Shown here: positions 32,247 through 41,060 of the stretch, one piece after another
Position numbering within the stretch: the first letter of the stretch is position 1
How the letters are laid out: every line of letters begins with the position of its first letter
Assembly: GCA_963743325.1 (NCBI GenBank)
Contig: CAVUOZ010000004.1
Location: 186,001-250,000, forward strand
Direction: 5' to 3'
Length of the DNA stretch: 64,000 nucleotides
DNA from: DATFVA01 sp963743325
Lineage (GTDB): Bacteria > Bacteroidota > Ignavibacteria > Ignavibacteriales > Ignavibacteriaceae
Position numbers and translations under genes: made by a program
The notes under the pieces: generated by a model
What the model saw: the letters and a program-made list of their open reading frames with translations, nothing else
What the model was told of the DNA's origin: nothing
The model's database searches: none

Positions 32247-32786
32247 CTATACAACCTCAATTATTTTCGGCAAATCCAACTGGAATAATTCTTTTTTTGC
32301 TATTGTAAGATCCTGAAAGGAAAACTGACCTTCAACCGTGCAGCTGCCTGTTCGAATTTGTTTTATAAGACCATCCTGAATCTTTAATATGAAGCCTTTC
32401 AGATCGAATGTTAAGAGCAGGTTAAAATTTATTTTTTTTGGCAGGGGAATTCCATTAATCCTGATTTCTATATAAGGGTTGTATTCACTCTTAATTTTAT
32501 GGCTGGTTAATTCAATATAAGCTGTTTTATCAGGGGTCTTACGGGTTTCCAGAAGGGCTTCTTTAATTGAATCAGCTTTTGACCATGCAGTTGTTAAAAT
32601 ACCGGGAATTTTGATGTTTAATAAATCACCAATTTTTTCGGCTATATCAGGTATAGAAGCTGTCCATTTTATACCTTTTATTTCCTTACTTATTCTGTCC
32701 TTGAAATTTTCCCATTTACCGGTTCTTAAATCATCGTCTGATTTTACCGGGAGAACATCTGCAATTGTAATTGATTCATCAATCAT
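32247..32786 (-). CDS. Uncharacterised protein, partner of the PKD-domain protein
   Basis: A soluble 179-aa protein without signal peptide or TM; I recognise no family. The first 85 residues are predicted to be helical (DLRTGKWENFKDRISKEIKG, IPDIAEKIGDLLNIKI). The rest looks beta-rich (YIELTSHKIKSEYNPYIEIR, INFNLLLTFDLKGFILKI). The ATG overlaps the stop of the upstream 510-aa gene by 4 bp, so the two are translationally coupled. Functional coupling to the cytoplasmic tail of that protein is inference. Confidence 0.75.
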   Translation of the reverse strand: MIDESITIADVLPVKSDDDLRTGKWENFKDRISKEIKGIKWTASIPDIAEKIGDLLNIKIPGILTTAWSKADSIKEALLETRKTPDKTAYIELTSHKIKSEYNPYIEIRINGIPLPKKINFNLLLTFDLKGFILKIQDGLIKQIRTGSCTVEGQFSFQDLTIAKKELFQLDLPKIIEVV

Positions 32787-34315
32787 TTTTTTATCTCCTT
32801 AACTGGCTCATTTGATATAGTGTATTTTGCTGCATCGATATTGGGCACAAAATGAATTTCACAGCTAATGTTAAATTCTTTGTCATTGACAATTTGAATA
32901 TTTCCGGGATCGATATGAGGATGGAAAGATATTTTTGGAAGGATTAATTTCTTTATCCGGTAGCCTGCAGAACCCAGGACTAATAAACCTGCCAGGTATA
33001 TCCACCAGGGAAAAACAGGCGGCGGCGTGGCTATGGAAATATTTACAAGCTCGCTTGTAGCCTGTATGTTGCCATCCAATACCAGCTGAACATATACAGC
33101 ATAGCTCCCGGGATTATCGTATATATGAGTGATTGAATTTTGTGAAGAAGGCAATGGTTTATTTCGGTCACCAAAATTAAAAATATATTTCAGTCCCGGT
33201 CTCCTGCTGTTGGTTTCGGCAAGAAAGTTAATATTTTCACCTGTCCCCGCAGAAAGTCTGTCTGTTTTAAGAGTTACAAATTCTCTCATAGAAGGATTTA
33301 TAAAAACCACAACCGAATCACCTGCATCCAGATAGTTATCTGCTAATATCAGCCTCACCGATACAGTATATCCGCCGGGCTTTGTAAAGATATGTTCGGC
33401 GGAAGAGTTATAGCTTTTCTGATAATTGTTATCCCCGAAATTAAACATATACTGCAAACCCTCCTGTGCAGCATTGGAAAAAGCAGCAAAAGTAATAACT
33501 TCACCTGTCTTTGCTTCGGGCCGGTCCGCATTTAATTTTACATAAGTATTTGCAAGATTATCAGCTGGCGGCGGCGGCGGTGAAATCACCTGAATTTGTT
33601 TTGAAACGGACCTGGTAATTAGAGTAAACTTCTCATCTATATTTCTGCCGATTTCTGCGTAAGCGCTATATATACCCGGTGAGGAGAAGATATGGGTTAT
33701 GGTAGGCCTGGGACTCCAGTCTGAATTCAGATTATCACCAAATATAAATCTATAAACCAGGCCTCGTTCCGGATTGAATCTTGTTTCAAATGATACAGGT
33801 TTTTCCTGTTCTACTACTACAGGCTCGACAAATAATGAAACACTGTCAGCCTGAATCCGCAAAGTGTCAATTAACTTTACTGTATTTGCTAAATGCGTTA
33901 AGAGAACAGGTGTGGTTACATTAACAAGAAGCAGGTGAGCGCCTGAATTTGAAAACCGGTAATAACACTGATTATTCTGACCGGAAGAAATTAAAACACC
34001 CTGTTCATTATAAAATTGAAAAACTGCTCCTTCTATACCCCTGCTGAGAGTTGCGGTTAACACTATCTCTTCACCAACCTGTACCGGATTTCTGTCTGAT
34101 GTTAATTTAACTTGCCCGCCTTCAGGAAGATGGATTGGAACTTCTTGTAATCTTCGTAATAAATCGGGGTTAATAATATTCGAATCGGCGGTGGGCCGGA
34201 ATATATGCGTTTTGATTCGATTTTGACCTTCAGCGTTTGTAAATAAAAAGAAAAGAGAAAACAGGACAAGCAGAATCAGTTTATTTTTATCCCGGAATGA
34301 TATTGACCTTTGCAT
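32783..34315 (-). CDS. PKD-repeat membrane-anchored surface protein
   Basis: A 510-aa protein with a signal peptide (residues 1-31), one Ig-like region near 68-135, and three PKD domains near 168-232, 260-340 and 345-428. Each PKD copy has the FNFGD or FIFGD strand and a THIF/EHIF...PGxY closing pair. A Pro-rich linker (PPPPPADN) separates PKD 1 and 2. One TM lies near 436-455 and a 55-residue C-terminal tail follows (KISFHPHIDPGNIQIVNDKE). PKD arrays mediate protein or polysaccharide contacts outside the cell. It heads a two-gene operon with the 179-aa protein. No T9SS sorting domain. Confidence 0.82.
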   Translation of the reverse strand: MQRSISFRDKNKLILLVLFSLFFLFTNAEGQNRIKTHIFRPTADSNIINPDLLRRLQEVPIHLPEGGQVKLTSDRNPVQVGEEIVLTATLSRGIEGAVFQFYNEQGVLISSGQNNQCYYRFSNSGAHLLLVNVTTPVLLTHLANTVKLIDTLRIQADSVSLFVEPVVVEQEKPVSFETRFNPERGLVYRFIFGDNLNSDWSPRPTITHIFSSPGIYSAYAEIGRNIDEKFTLITRSVSKQIQVISPPPPPADNLANTYVKLNADRPEAKTGEVITFAAFSNAAQEGLQYMFNFGDNNYQKSYNSSAEHIFTKPGGYTVSVRLILADNYLDAGDSVVVFINPSMREFVTLKTDRLSAGTGENINFLAETNSRRPGLKYIFNFGDRNKPLPSSQNSITHIYDNPGSYAVYVQLVLDGNIQATSELVNISIATPPPVFPWWIYLAGLLVLGSAGYRIKKLILPKISFHPHIDPGNIQIVNDKEFNISCEIHFVPNIDAAKYTISNEPVKEIKK

Positions 34316-34817
34316 ACAGATACCCTTAAATATTACATGAGTAATCGGGTTTGGAGAATTAAAAAGTTTTTACTATTCTGAAATGGCCGTAGAGAAGATA
34401 CATAAACTTTATCAAGAAAAATTATTAATGTAAAATGCTATTAACAATGTGCGAATTGTCACCTTTCAATACTAATTCGGAGATATAAGTAATTATACTG
34501 ATGCGGACAAACGATTTTTTGTATATTTTATATTAATTCTGGTTTCCAGAATGAAGAACTGACAGTTAAGATTGAATACATTCTGGAGTAAAATCTCCGG
34601 AAATCTCTCTGGTACTCTATAAAGCAATTCAAAAAGGTATTTTTCCTGTTGAGCTCTAATGACACCGAAAACCGTTGACTTTTAATTAGATCATGAAGTT
34701 GAACCCCGGCTGAATTCCGATATATCAATGTACCTTCTGGTTTAACTTATAAGACATAATAAAAGAATTAGAAAAGCTATCACTTTAAATAACCTATTTT
34801 TTCCCGGAGGGAATAAA
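34316..34817. other. Divergent intergenic region
   Basis: About 500 bp between the divergent PKD and ceramidase genes. Only a 66-codon minus-strand frame (34528-34728) is open, with no ribosome site or recognisable motif; I do not call it. The ceramidase ribosome site GGAGGG sits at the right edge. Confidence 0.4.
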
Positions 34818-37061
34818 ATGCCAAATGATTATTTAATTGGTACCGGAATTTACGATGTAACCGGTCCTGCCGCCGAGCTTGGTATGATGGGAATGGCAAG
34901 TATCGATCAGAAAACGGAAGGAATTCAGTCAAGGTTATTTGCCAGAGCTTTTATAGTTTATGACAAAACATCGGATAAAAGGATTGTAATTGTATCTGCG
35001 GAAATCTGGTCGTGCACGCAGGCTGTTAAAATGGAAGTCGTTAAAAGACTCAAAGGTATTTATGGAGATGATCTCTATTCGATTGAAAATGTTTTGCTTA
35101 GCGGAACTCATACTCACAGCGGGCCCGGCGGCTATTCCCATTATGCACTTTATAACTTATCGATCTTAGGATTTGATAAGCAAAATTTCGAATGTATCGT
35201 AAACGGGATGGTTCAGGCTGTAAAAAAAGCTCACGAAAACTTAGCTCCCGGTAAAATTTTTATAAACAGCGGTGATGTTGAAGATTGCGGGAGCAACCGT
35301 TCTCCTCTTGCATACGATAATAATCCTGACGAAGAAAAAGCCCGGTACAAAGGTAATTCCGATAAGGAAATGCTTCTCATTAAGTTTGTTAAGAACGATG
35401 GCAAAGAAGCCGGCTGTTTGAACTGGTACCCGATACATCCGACAAACCGCGGGAATAAAAACAAGCTTATTACCGGTGATAATAAAGGTTACGCTTCATA
35501 TCTTTTTGAAAAGGAAAAGGGAACGAACATTCAGGAGAAAGAAACTTTCATTGCTGCTTTTGCAAATTCGAACTGCGGTGATATATCGGGAAATGTAAAA
35601 TACGGCGTCCCTGATCTGGTGCATGATTTTGCGCATATGCAGGATTTCGGAGTAAAGCAGTACACAAGAGCAAAGGAGATTTACAATTCAGCAAATAAAC
35701 AAGTGACCGGCAGTGTGGATTACCGGCATACACATGCTGACTTTTCCGGAATACAGATCGAAGGAACAAATAACAGGACTTATCCGGCCGCGCTGGGTGC
35801 ATCAATGTTTGCAGGAAGCACAGAGGATAGTAAATCGGAGTTTGGAATTACTGAAGGAATCAAAGCAACAAGTACGGGGGATTATCCTTTCGGGCTGAGA
35901 AATCTTATTCTTCAGGCAATTACAATAGTTTCAGGTTTGTTAACCGGATTTAAAGTTCCCGGAGTGCTCGAAGATTATATGAAAAAAGGACATGGTAATA
36001 AACCGATTGTTCTTGCAACGGGATTGACTGAACCTTATCCTCTTTCACCGGAGGTCCTGCCTGTACAAATAATCAGAATTGGTGATCTGGTTTTACTCGG
36101 CATCCCGGCAGAGATAACAACAATGGCCGGAAGACGACTGCGGGAAACAATACTGAAATTACTTTCGGATTCAGGAGTTAATTACCTGGCATTGGCTGCT
36201 TATGCTAATGCTTATTCAGGATATATTACTACAAAGGAAGAATATGATACACAGAACTATGAGGGTGCTTCAACGCACTTCGGTCCATACACATTAATGG
36301 CGTATCAGCAGGAATTTGGTAAACTTGCTATGGCTATGAAAGAGGGGAATTCAGCTGCCGCCGGTCCCATTCCAAGAGATTTATCTTCAAAGCAGACTAC
36401 ATTACAGACAGGTGTTATTGCCGATACGCAGCCATGGCCATGGATTCCGTTCGGCAATGTTCAAACAGATGCCGATACATTTTACAGCGCCGGAACAACC
36501 GTAAAAGTTGTATTCTGGGGTGCCCATCCGAAAAATAATTTGAGAACCCAGGGTACTTTTTTAGAGGTTCAGAAAAAAGAAGGGGATAAATGGATTAAAG
36601 TATATGATGATAACGACCCCTGCACAATTTATAAATGGGAAAGGGATTTTATTGCTAACTCAAAGATTACAATTACCTGGAATATTCCCGTTGATGCAAA
36701 ACCCGGTGAATACCGGATCTGCTATTTTGGAGATTCCCGGGATACTTCAGGAAAAGTCAGTTCCTATCAGGGTATCTCGACTACATTCGGAATCGGTGAA
36801 ACGAAGGCTATAAACGAAATTAATTTTAGAAATTCTTACAACAAGCAGATTGAACTCTGGTTTTACCATCCGGATGACTGGCTCAGATGGGCTGCATATA
36901 ATAAACATATACTTGAGGAGGGAGAACAATTTTCCTGGAAAGTACCTGACGGATGGGGAAAGGTTCAGGTCAGATTTACGCAACTGGATAAATGGAAAAC
37001 CATATCCGCAGGCGGATCAGTCAATATTTCAGTAAACGGTGAAATAGAGGATTTAAAATAA
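34818..37061 (+). CDS. Neutral ceramidase
   Basis: Zn-dependent amidase that splits ceramide into sphingosine and fatty acid. The 747-aa product has the family layout: IGTGIYDVTGPAAELGMMGM at the N-terminus, Zn ligands in GTHTHSGPGGY (His98, His100) and NWYPIHPTN (His207), and the nucleophile loop NSNCGDISGN with Ser257. The usual motif is GD[VI]SPN, so Pro is replaced by Gly. EPYPLSPEVLPVQIIRIGDL and IPAEITTMAGRRLRETI mark the late catalytic domain, and a C-terminal Ig-like domain follows from about 600. No signal peptide is visible, although most bacterial neutral ceramidases are secreted. Strong GGAGGG ribosome site. It may remodel the cell's own sphingolipids or degrade external ones. Confidence 0.92.
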   Translation: MPNDYLIGTGIYDVTGPAAELGMMGMASIDQKTEGIQSRLFARAFIVYDKTSDKRIVIVSAEIWSCTQAVKMEVVKRLKGIYGDDLYSIENVLLSGTHTHSGPGGYSHYALYNLSILGFDKQNFECIVNGMVQAVKKAHENLAPGKIFINSGDVEDCGSNRSPLAYDNNPDEEKARYKGNSDKEMLLIKFVKNDGKEAGCLNWYPIHPTNRGNKNKLITGDNKGYASYLFEKEKGTNIQEKETFIAAFANSNCGDISGNVKYGVPDLVHDFAHMQDFGVKQYTRAKEIYNSANKQVTGSVDYRHTHADFSGIQIEGTNNRTYPAALGASMFAGSTEDSKSEFGITEGIKATSTGDYPFGLRNLILQAITIVSGLLTGFKVPGVLEDYMKKGHGNKPIVLATGLTEPYPLSPEVLPVQIIRIGDLVLLGIPAEITTMAGRRLRETILKLLSDSGVNYLALAAYANAYSGYITTKEEYDTQNYEGASTHFGPYTLMAYQQEFGKLAMAMKEGNSAAAGPIPRDLSSKQTTLQTGVIADTQPWPWIPFGNVQTDADTFYSAGTTVKVVFWGAHPKNNLRTQGTFLEVQKKEGDKWIKVYDDNDPCTIYKWERDFIANSKITITWNIPVDAKPGEYRICYFGDSRDTSGKVSSYQGISTTFGIGETKAINEINFRNSYNKQIELWFYHPDDWLRWAAYNKHILEEGEQFSWKVPDGWGKVQVRFTQLDKWKTISAGGSVNISVNGEIEDLK

Positions 37062-37135
37062 CTGCGAAGTATTTCAATATTTATCTTAAAACAAAACTCA
37101 GCTTAAAAAAACACTTGTTAAATGGAGACAAATAG

Positions 37136-37858
37136 ATGAAATTCATCAAACAAGGTTTTGCATTTTCAATTTTCTTAATGATTTTCCTGCAGATCGGCTG
37201 TTCTCATTATCCACTGCTTGAAGAACCCGATACACAAATGTTCAACAGAACGGTATATTCAGCATCTTTACGCGACAGTTTACAGGCAGGAAAATTAATA
37301 GCCGGTATGCCGCACTTTGTTGTCAGTCAATTATTTAAGAAATGGACGGGAGGTATTCAGGAATTAAAAATTCCCGTTGCAAGCTTAGGCAGTAAACAAA
37401 GGCTTCAGGAAGAAGAGGGCTGGGGAAGAAAGTATGTTGATCCGGATATAAAAGTATTTCTTGATGAATATGAAACATCCCGGGGGACGCTTTACGTTTG
37501 GTATCAGAGGCCTGATTTTTATACAATGGATGTGTCGGCCAACGATACTCTCTGCATCTTTTCCGGAGATACTGTAATGTGTTCGGCAGTCAGATGCCTG
37601 AATAATTCAGAAGTGCTGACTGTAAAGGACTCTCTTCCGCAAATTCCTGTCCACACAAGCCTGTATGCTGAAATAAGATATACTGACCATCCATGGCGTG
37701 TAGTATCCTACTGGTATAACATTGAGATTCTCAGCAATGCGAAGTCCGTTAAAATTGGCGAGGTTAATTATGAGTCGTATCCGGTTGAACTGCTGGAATT
37801 TGACAACGAACCCGTATCATCATTTAAATGGAGGGAAGTAAATAAAAATGAAAATTAA
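37136..37858 (+). CDS. Hypothetical lipoprotein
   Basis: A 240-aa protein with a lipoprotein signal peptide (AFSIFLMIFLQIGCSHYPLL, Cys about residue 21). The rest is soluble and globular; I recognise no family. The segment LIAGMPHFVVSQLFKKWTGG resembles the outer-membrane-assembly (BamE/SmpA-like) GMxxxxV theme, but this is weak. It follows the ceramidase after 74 bp and overlaps the phosphoesterase by 11 bp, so it shares an operon with the latter. Ribosome site GGAGA. Confidence 0.7.
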   Translation: MKFIKQGFAFSIFLMIFLQIGCSHYPLLEEPDTQMFNRTVYSASLRDSLQAGKLIAGMPHFVVSQLFKKWTGGIQELKIPVASLGSKQRLQEEEGWGRKYVDPDIKVFLDEYETSRGTLYVWYQRPDFYTMDVSANDTLCIFSGDTVMCSAVRCLNNSEVLTVKDSLPQIPVHTSLYAEIRYTDHPWRVVSYWYNIEILSNAKSVKIGEVNYESYPVELLEFDNEPVSSFKWREVNKNEN

Positions 37859-38774
37859 AAAGGATTTTATAAATGGTAATCAAAGTATTAAAATTATATC
37901 AAACGGCGGAAAGCCCTATAAAATTCCACAGGACTGGCAGCCTGTGTTAAGCAGCTGCGATATACTCGTAATCATTCCCGATATGCATATGTACGTATAT
38001 AATTCCAATCTTGATAATTTCAAGTATGGTGCATCTGCTATGATAAACTTATTAAATCATCTCAGTACTCTCAAAGAGGAAATGGCACTGGATGATCAGA
38101 CCCTGCGTGTATACCAGCTCGGTGATTTATATGAGCAGCGGTTCCCCGGTTTACACGGGGCCAACGCTACTGCAGTTGAAATCCGGATGTCGCATCCCGA
38201 TTACGACCAGATCATTAACATGATGAATGGACTGAGAACGCACTCGCTTTACGGCAACCACGATTTTGAGCTCCGTCATTTTCCGGGATTCCGCTTTGCC
38301 GCGCTTGAGGGTAAAGTGTATATTGAACATGGATTCACTCCGGATAGCTGGCAGGATTTTTCAAATCCGAATGCTGATCTGTGGGAACCGGGACAATTCT
38401 TATTTCTGACAATCAGAGAGATAAATGATTTTTTTGCGAACCTCCTTGTTGCAGCAAATGTTATCAATAAAGATGAGCTTTACTCATGGGGAGTTAAATC
38501 AGGTAAAGATCCCGCCTATGATTATCCATCTGAAGCAGATTATCTTAAGAATTACGGGCACATCTTAAAATATTTTACCGATCGTTTACAAAAAAACCCT
38601 GAAAATAAGGATACCAGGATCTGCGTGATCGGACATACCCATCATCCGTATTTTAAGACGGATGTAAACGGCGGTAAACATATTTTTATTGATTCAGGTG
38701 CCTGGACATCGGGCCGTTCTGATTTCGCAGTCATCACAAATGAAGAAGTTGCAATTTGCAGTTACCAGAGGTGA
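37848..38774 (+). CDS. Calcineurin-like metallophosphoesterase
   Basis: A 308-aa binuclear metal phosphoesterase. Metal-binding motifs appear in order: IIPDMHMY (variant of DxH), QLGDLYEQRF (GDxxE), LYGNHDFELRH (GNHD/E), and VIGHTHHPYF (GHTHxP), with a further HGFTPD His between. No signal peptide or TM, so it is cytoplasmic. Substrate unknown. Overlap with the preceding lipoprotein gene indicates translational coupling. A link to sphingolipid or phospho-headgroup metabolism with the ceramidase is possible but unproven. Confidence 0.85.
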   Translation: MKIKKDFINGNQSIKIISNGGKPYKIPQDWQPVLSSCDILVIIPDMHMYVYNSNLDNFKYGASAMINLLNHLSTLKEEMALDDQTLRVYQLGDLYEQRFPGLHGANATAVEIRMSHPDYDQIINMMNGLRTHSLYGNHDFELRHFPGFRFAALEGKVYIEHGFTPDSWQDFSNPNADLWEPGQFLFLTIREINDFFANLLVAANVINKDELYSWGVKSGKDPAYDYPSEADYLKNYGHILKYFTDRLQKNPENKDTRICVIGHTHHPYFKTDVNGGKHIFIDSGAWTSGRSDFAVITNEEVAICSYQR

Positions 38775-38813
38775 GAGATACAGATTAATCCTAAATATTA
38801 ATATCAGCAAAAG

Positions 38814-39074
38814 ATGTCAATTCAGCCTTTTCTAATTAAAATTCCCGAAGAAGCCTTAATCAATCTTCGTTACCGCATTGGACATACACGCTGGCCGGAT
38901 GAAATGAAAAATTCGGGATGGAGCTTTGGCTCCGGTTTATCCTATATGAGAGAGCTTGCAGATTATTGGGAGAACAAGTTCGACTGGAGAAAGATCGAAA
39001 ATGATATAAATAATTATCCGAACTTTATTGCTGAAATTGAAAAATACATTTTCAACGATCAGTTCCAGTTTTAG
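38814..39074 (+). pseudogene. Truncated epoxide hydrolase (N-terminal EHN domain only)
   Basis: The 86 codons read as the N-terminal domain of microsomal-type epoxide hydrolases: PFLIKIPEEALINLRYRIGH, TRWPDEMKNSGWSFG, LRELADYW-like MRELADYWENKFDWRKIEND. The family continues for about 300 more residues with the alpha/beta-hydrolase catalytic triad, but here the frame stops after IEKYIFNDQFQF at 39074. The tRNA-Ser promoter begins three bases later. No catalytic part is found nearby, so this is a gene stub. Confidence 0.8.
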
Positions 39075-39077
39075 AAT

Positions 39078-39108
39078 TTTGTCGAATATGAAAGTATTCC
39101 TATATTTG
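39078..39108 (+). promoter_or_regulatory. Bacteroidota-type promoter of tRNA-Ser
   Basis: TTTG at 39078-39081, a 19-base spacer, then TATATTTG at 39101-39108. This matches the Bacteroidota consensus TTTG-N19-TAnnTTTG exactly. The tRNA begins 31 bp beyond, leaving a short leader. Confidence 0.8.
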
Positions 39109-39138
39109 TAGCCCAAAATGATGTTTTTCTTCTAAATC

Positions 39139-39225
39139 GGAGAGATGGCAGAGTGGTTGAATGCGGCGGTCTTGAAAACCGTTAAGGATGTAAGTCCTTC
39201 CGGGGTTCGAATCCCTGTCTCTCCG
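39139..39225 (+). tRNA. tRNA-Ser(UGA)
   Basis: An 87-nt tRNA with acceptor arms GGAGAGA (39139-39145) and TCTCTCC (39218-39224), discriminator G, anticodon loop CTTGAAA giving UGA (serine), a long class II variable arm and the GGTTCGAATCC T-loop. CCA is not encoded. It sits between the epoxide-hydrolase stub and a MITE-like repeat. Confidence 0.96.
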
Positions 39226-39245
39226 CAAAACAATAAATGTGGGGC

Positions 39246-39415
39246 TGTCTAAAAAGTAAGAGAATGTCATTTCGAAGGAGTCCCCCCGAGTATAGCTTAA
39301 TATCAGTCGGGACGACTGAGAAATCTTGATCTTTGATCAGCAATAGATTTCTCTCCAGACAAGTCGAGATCGAAATGACAACGGCACTTTTTAGACAAAC
39401 TCTTTACTGAAAGGG
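39246..39415. repeat. MITE-like nested inverted repeat
   Basis: Three nested dyads: TGTCTAAAAAGT (39246-39257) with its complement at 39386-39397, GTCATTTCGA (39266-39275) with 39370-39379, and GAGAAATCT (39318-39326) with 39345-39353. After the element comes CTCTTTACTGAAAGGG (39400-39415), which recurs at 42128-42143 and 52747-52762. No transposase is inside, so it is a non-autonomous or folded-RNA-type repeat. Confidence 0.82.
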
Positions 39416-39524
39416 AATGACAGGCACACTTCGACAAGCTCATCCTTCGACAGGTTTAAGATGACAGTAAAATATACTTTTTGGACAACCCTTTTTATTG
39501 CAGCCGGGATATTTTCCACTCATT

Positions 39525-39579
39525 CTCTGAATGCGCTCTGAATGCGCTTTGAATGCGCTTTGAATGCGTTCTGAATGCG
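39525..39579. repeat. Five tandem 11-bp units
   Basis: Five contiguous copies of an 11-bp unit of the form YTYTGAATGCG; the first two are identical and the third and fourth are identical. A degenerate extension runs to about 39600. A minus-strand 64-codon frame (39520-39714) crosses it, but it has no family resemblance and I do not call it. Confidence 0.85.
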
Positions 39580-39805
39580 CTTCAGATGCTCTCTGAGCGC
39601 ATTACGCTCCTGACCTGTACATAAATTGCTCTCTATTATAAAATGTTGGAAATTTGAGCAAAATCGCCCTTTCAGAAGGAAATATCCGGATAATCTCTTT
39701 CCCGGAAACATCATCCGCCAGCGGGATTACCCGGCAGCAGTTTTAAACTAAACACATGGTTAAGATATTCAGCTTACCCGGGGGATTATTAATAAGCTGG
39801 CCGCC

Positions 39806-40399
39806 TTAAGCTCCGATAGTACCCGTCTTAACTTTTCCAGCCCGCTTGTAATTGGCAATAATAACTCCGCTTGTTGTAACAATACTCTCTATTAAGGTAA
39901 ATGCTGCCGGAATCGCGCTATTGTCAAACAACTTTTTTCCCTTGCCAAGAATCAACGGGTGAATTATGAGCCAGAGTTCGTTCACTAAATCATTCTTAAG
40001 CAGCAGCTGAATGAGCTCACTACTGCCCCAAACTTTAATATCGGAACCTTTTGAATTTTTGAGCTTTTTGATATCTGCCAGGCTTTTGAGGAAAACTGAG
40101 TTTTTCCAATCTGACTTTTTCATGGTCCTGGACATGACGTATTTTTTGACATCATTGATGCCCGGCCAATTGTCTGCATGTTCAGGCCAGAAGGAGGCAA
40201 AAATCTCAAATGTTTTTCTGCCCAAAAGAATGTCTGCAGGTTTCATCTGTTTTTCCATGACCTTGCCATAAACTTCGTCACCATACGGTGCAACCCAGCC
40301 GCCATATTTGAAACCGCTTGATCTATCTTCCTCAGGTCCACCTGGTGCCTGCATAACTCCATCTAATGTAATCATTGATATGACTATTATTTTTCTCAC
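39806..40399 (-). CDS. Dihydrofolate-reductase-fold protein (RibD C-terminal/YyaP-like)
   Basis: A 197-aa NADPH-binding reductase-like protein: IIVISMITLDGVMQAPGGPE at the N-terminus, ILLGRKTFEIFASFWPEH, VMSRTMKKSDW, IKVWGSSELIQLLLKNDLVN and IHPLILGKGKKLF. These are the standard blocks of the RibD_C family in small stand-alone proteins of unknown substrate. It starts with GTG at 40399 after a strong AAAGGAGA ribosome site; no better ATG is nearby. Monocistronic. Confidence 0.9.
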   Translation of the reverse strand: MRKIIVISMITLDGVMQAPGGPEEDRSSGFKYGGWVAPYGDEVYGKVMEKQMKPADILLGRKTFEIFASFWPEHADNWPGINDVKKYVMSRTMKKSDWKNSVFLKSLADIKKLKNSKGSDIKVWGSSELIQLLLKNDLVNELWLIIHPLILGKGKKLFDNSAIPAAFTLIESIVTTSGVIIANYKRAGKVKTGTIGA

Positions 40400-41060
40400 G
40401 TCCCGTCTCCTTTGTTAAAATTACGTTACAAGTCCTTTATTTATTAATAACCCAATTGTTTATATCAACATCTGTAATCTATTAGTATATAGTAAATAGG
40501 GAAAGGGGTATCTGCGTCAATCTTAATGGCTGGTTGCGACATTTAATTTATTAAATAATCAATTATCTTTTTAACACTATCACAAATGACAATCTTTATA
40601 CACCTCCGGCACATCAATTAGGGTTCCGTTTAAATTTTCTGATAGGTGTTTATTTTCCTGAAGAATTGGTGGTCCCTTAACGTATCATTACTTTTTCATA
40701 ACCCCAGGTTTCATAAGTATTAATTAGTGAAAAGTTAACGGAATTTCAGGATAGAGGCAATAAAAAATTGAGATTTCCAAATGCACTCATTAATTTGCAT
40801 AATTAATTACGGGTTTTTAGGGCACGGCACAGATGACCCGGCATTATAAGAATACCTGATTTATTCTTTAACCGAAACGTTTGAGAATAAAACGCGCTAT
40901 ACGCTTGTGATTTTTTGCAGGGGTATTTTTATTTCGGTACAATTCAAATTCCACGCTGTCGAGTTTTTAATGTAGAAAAATAATGTTTAGCATGAAGTAG
41001 TTTTTAGAACTTGACTCGTTCATTGAGGTTAACCCTACCTCATGATGGTAAAAGAGTCGA
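40400..41060. other. Long intergenic region with a possible structured RNA
   Basis: No gene is visible in either strand. Near the right end, two nested dyads occur: GACTC (41013-41017) with GAGTC (41054-41058), enclosing TGAGGT (41024-41029) with ACCTCA (41037-41042). They are directly followed by a strong terminator, suggesting a small plus-strand transcript. Confidence 0.45.

Noticed and set aside
34528..34728. 66-codon minus-strand frame
   Set aside because: No family resemblance, no ribosome site, poor composition.
39246..39600. CRISPR array
   Set aside because: The repeats are nested inverted arms and 11-bp contiguous units without unique spacers, and no cas gene is in the window.
39520..39714. 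64-codon minus-strand frame crossing the 11-bp tandem repeat
   Set aside because: The 11-bp period does not preserve a codon repeat and no ribosome site or homology is evident.
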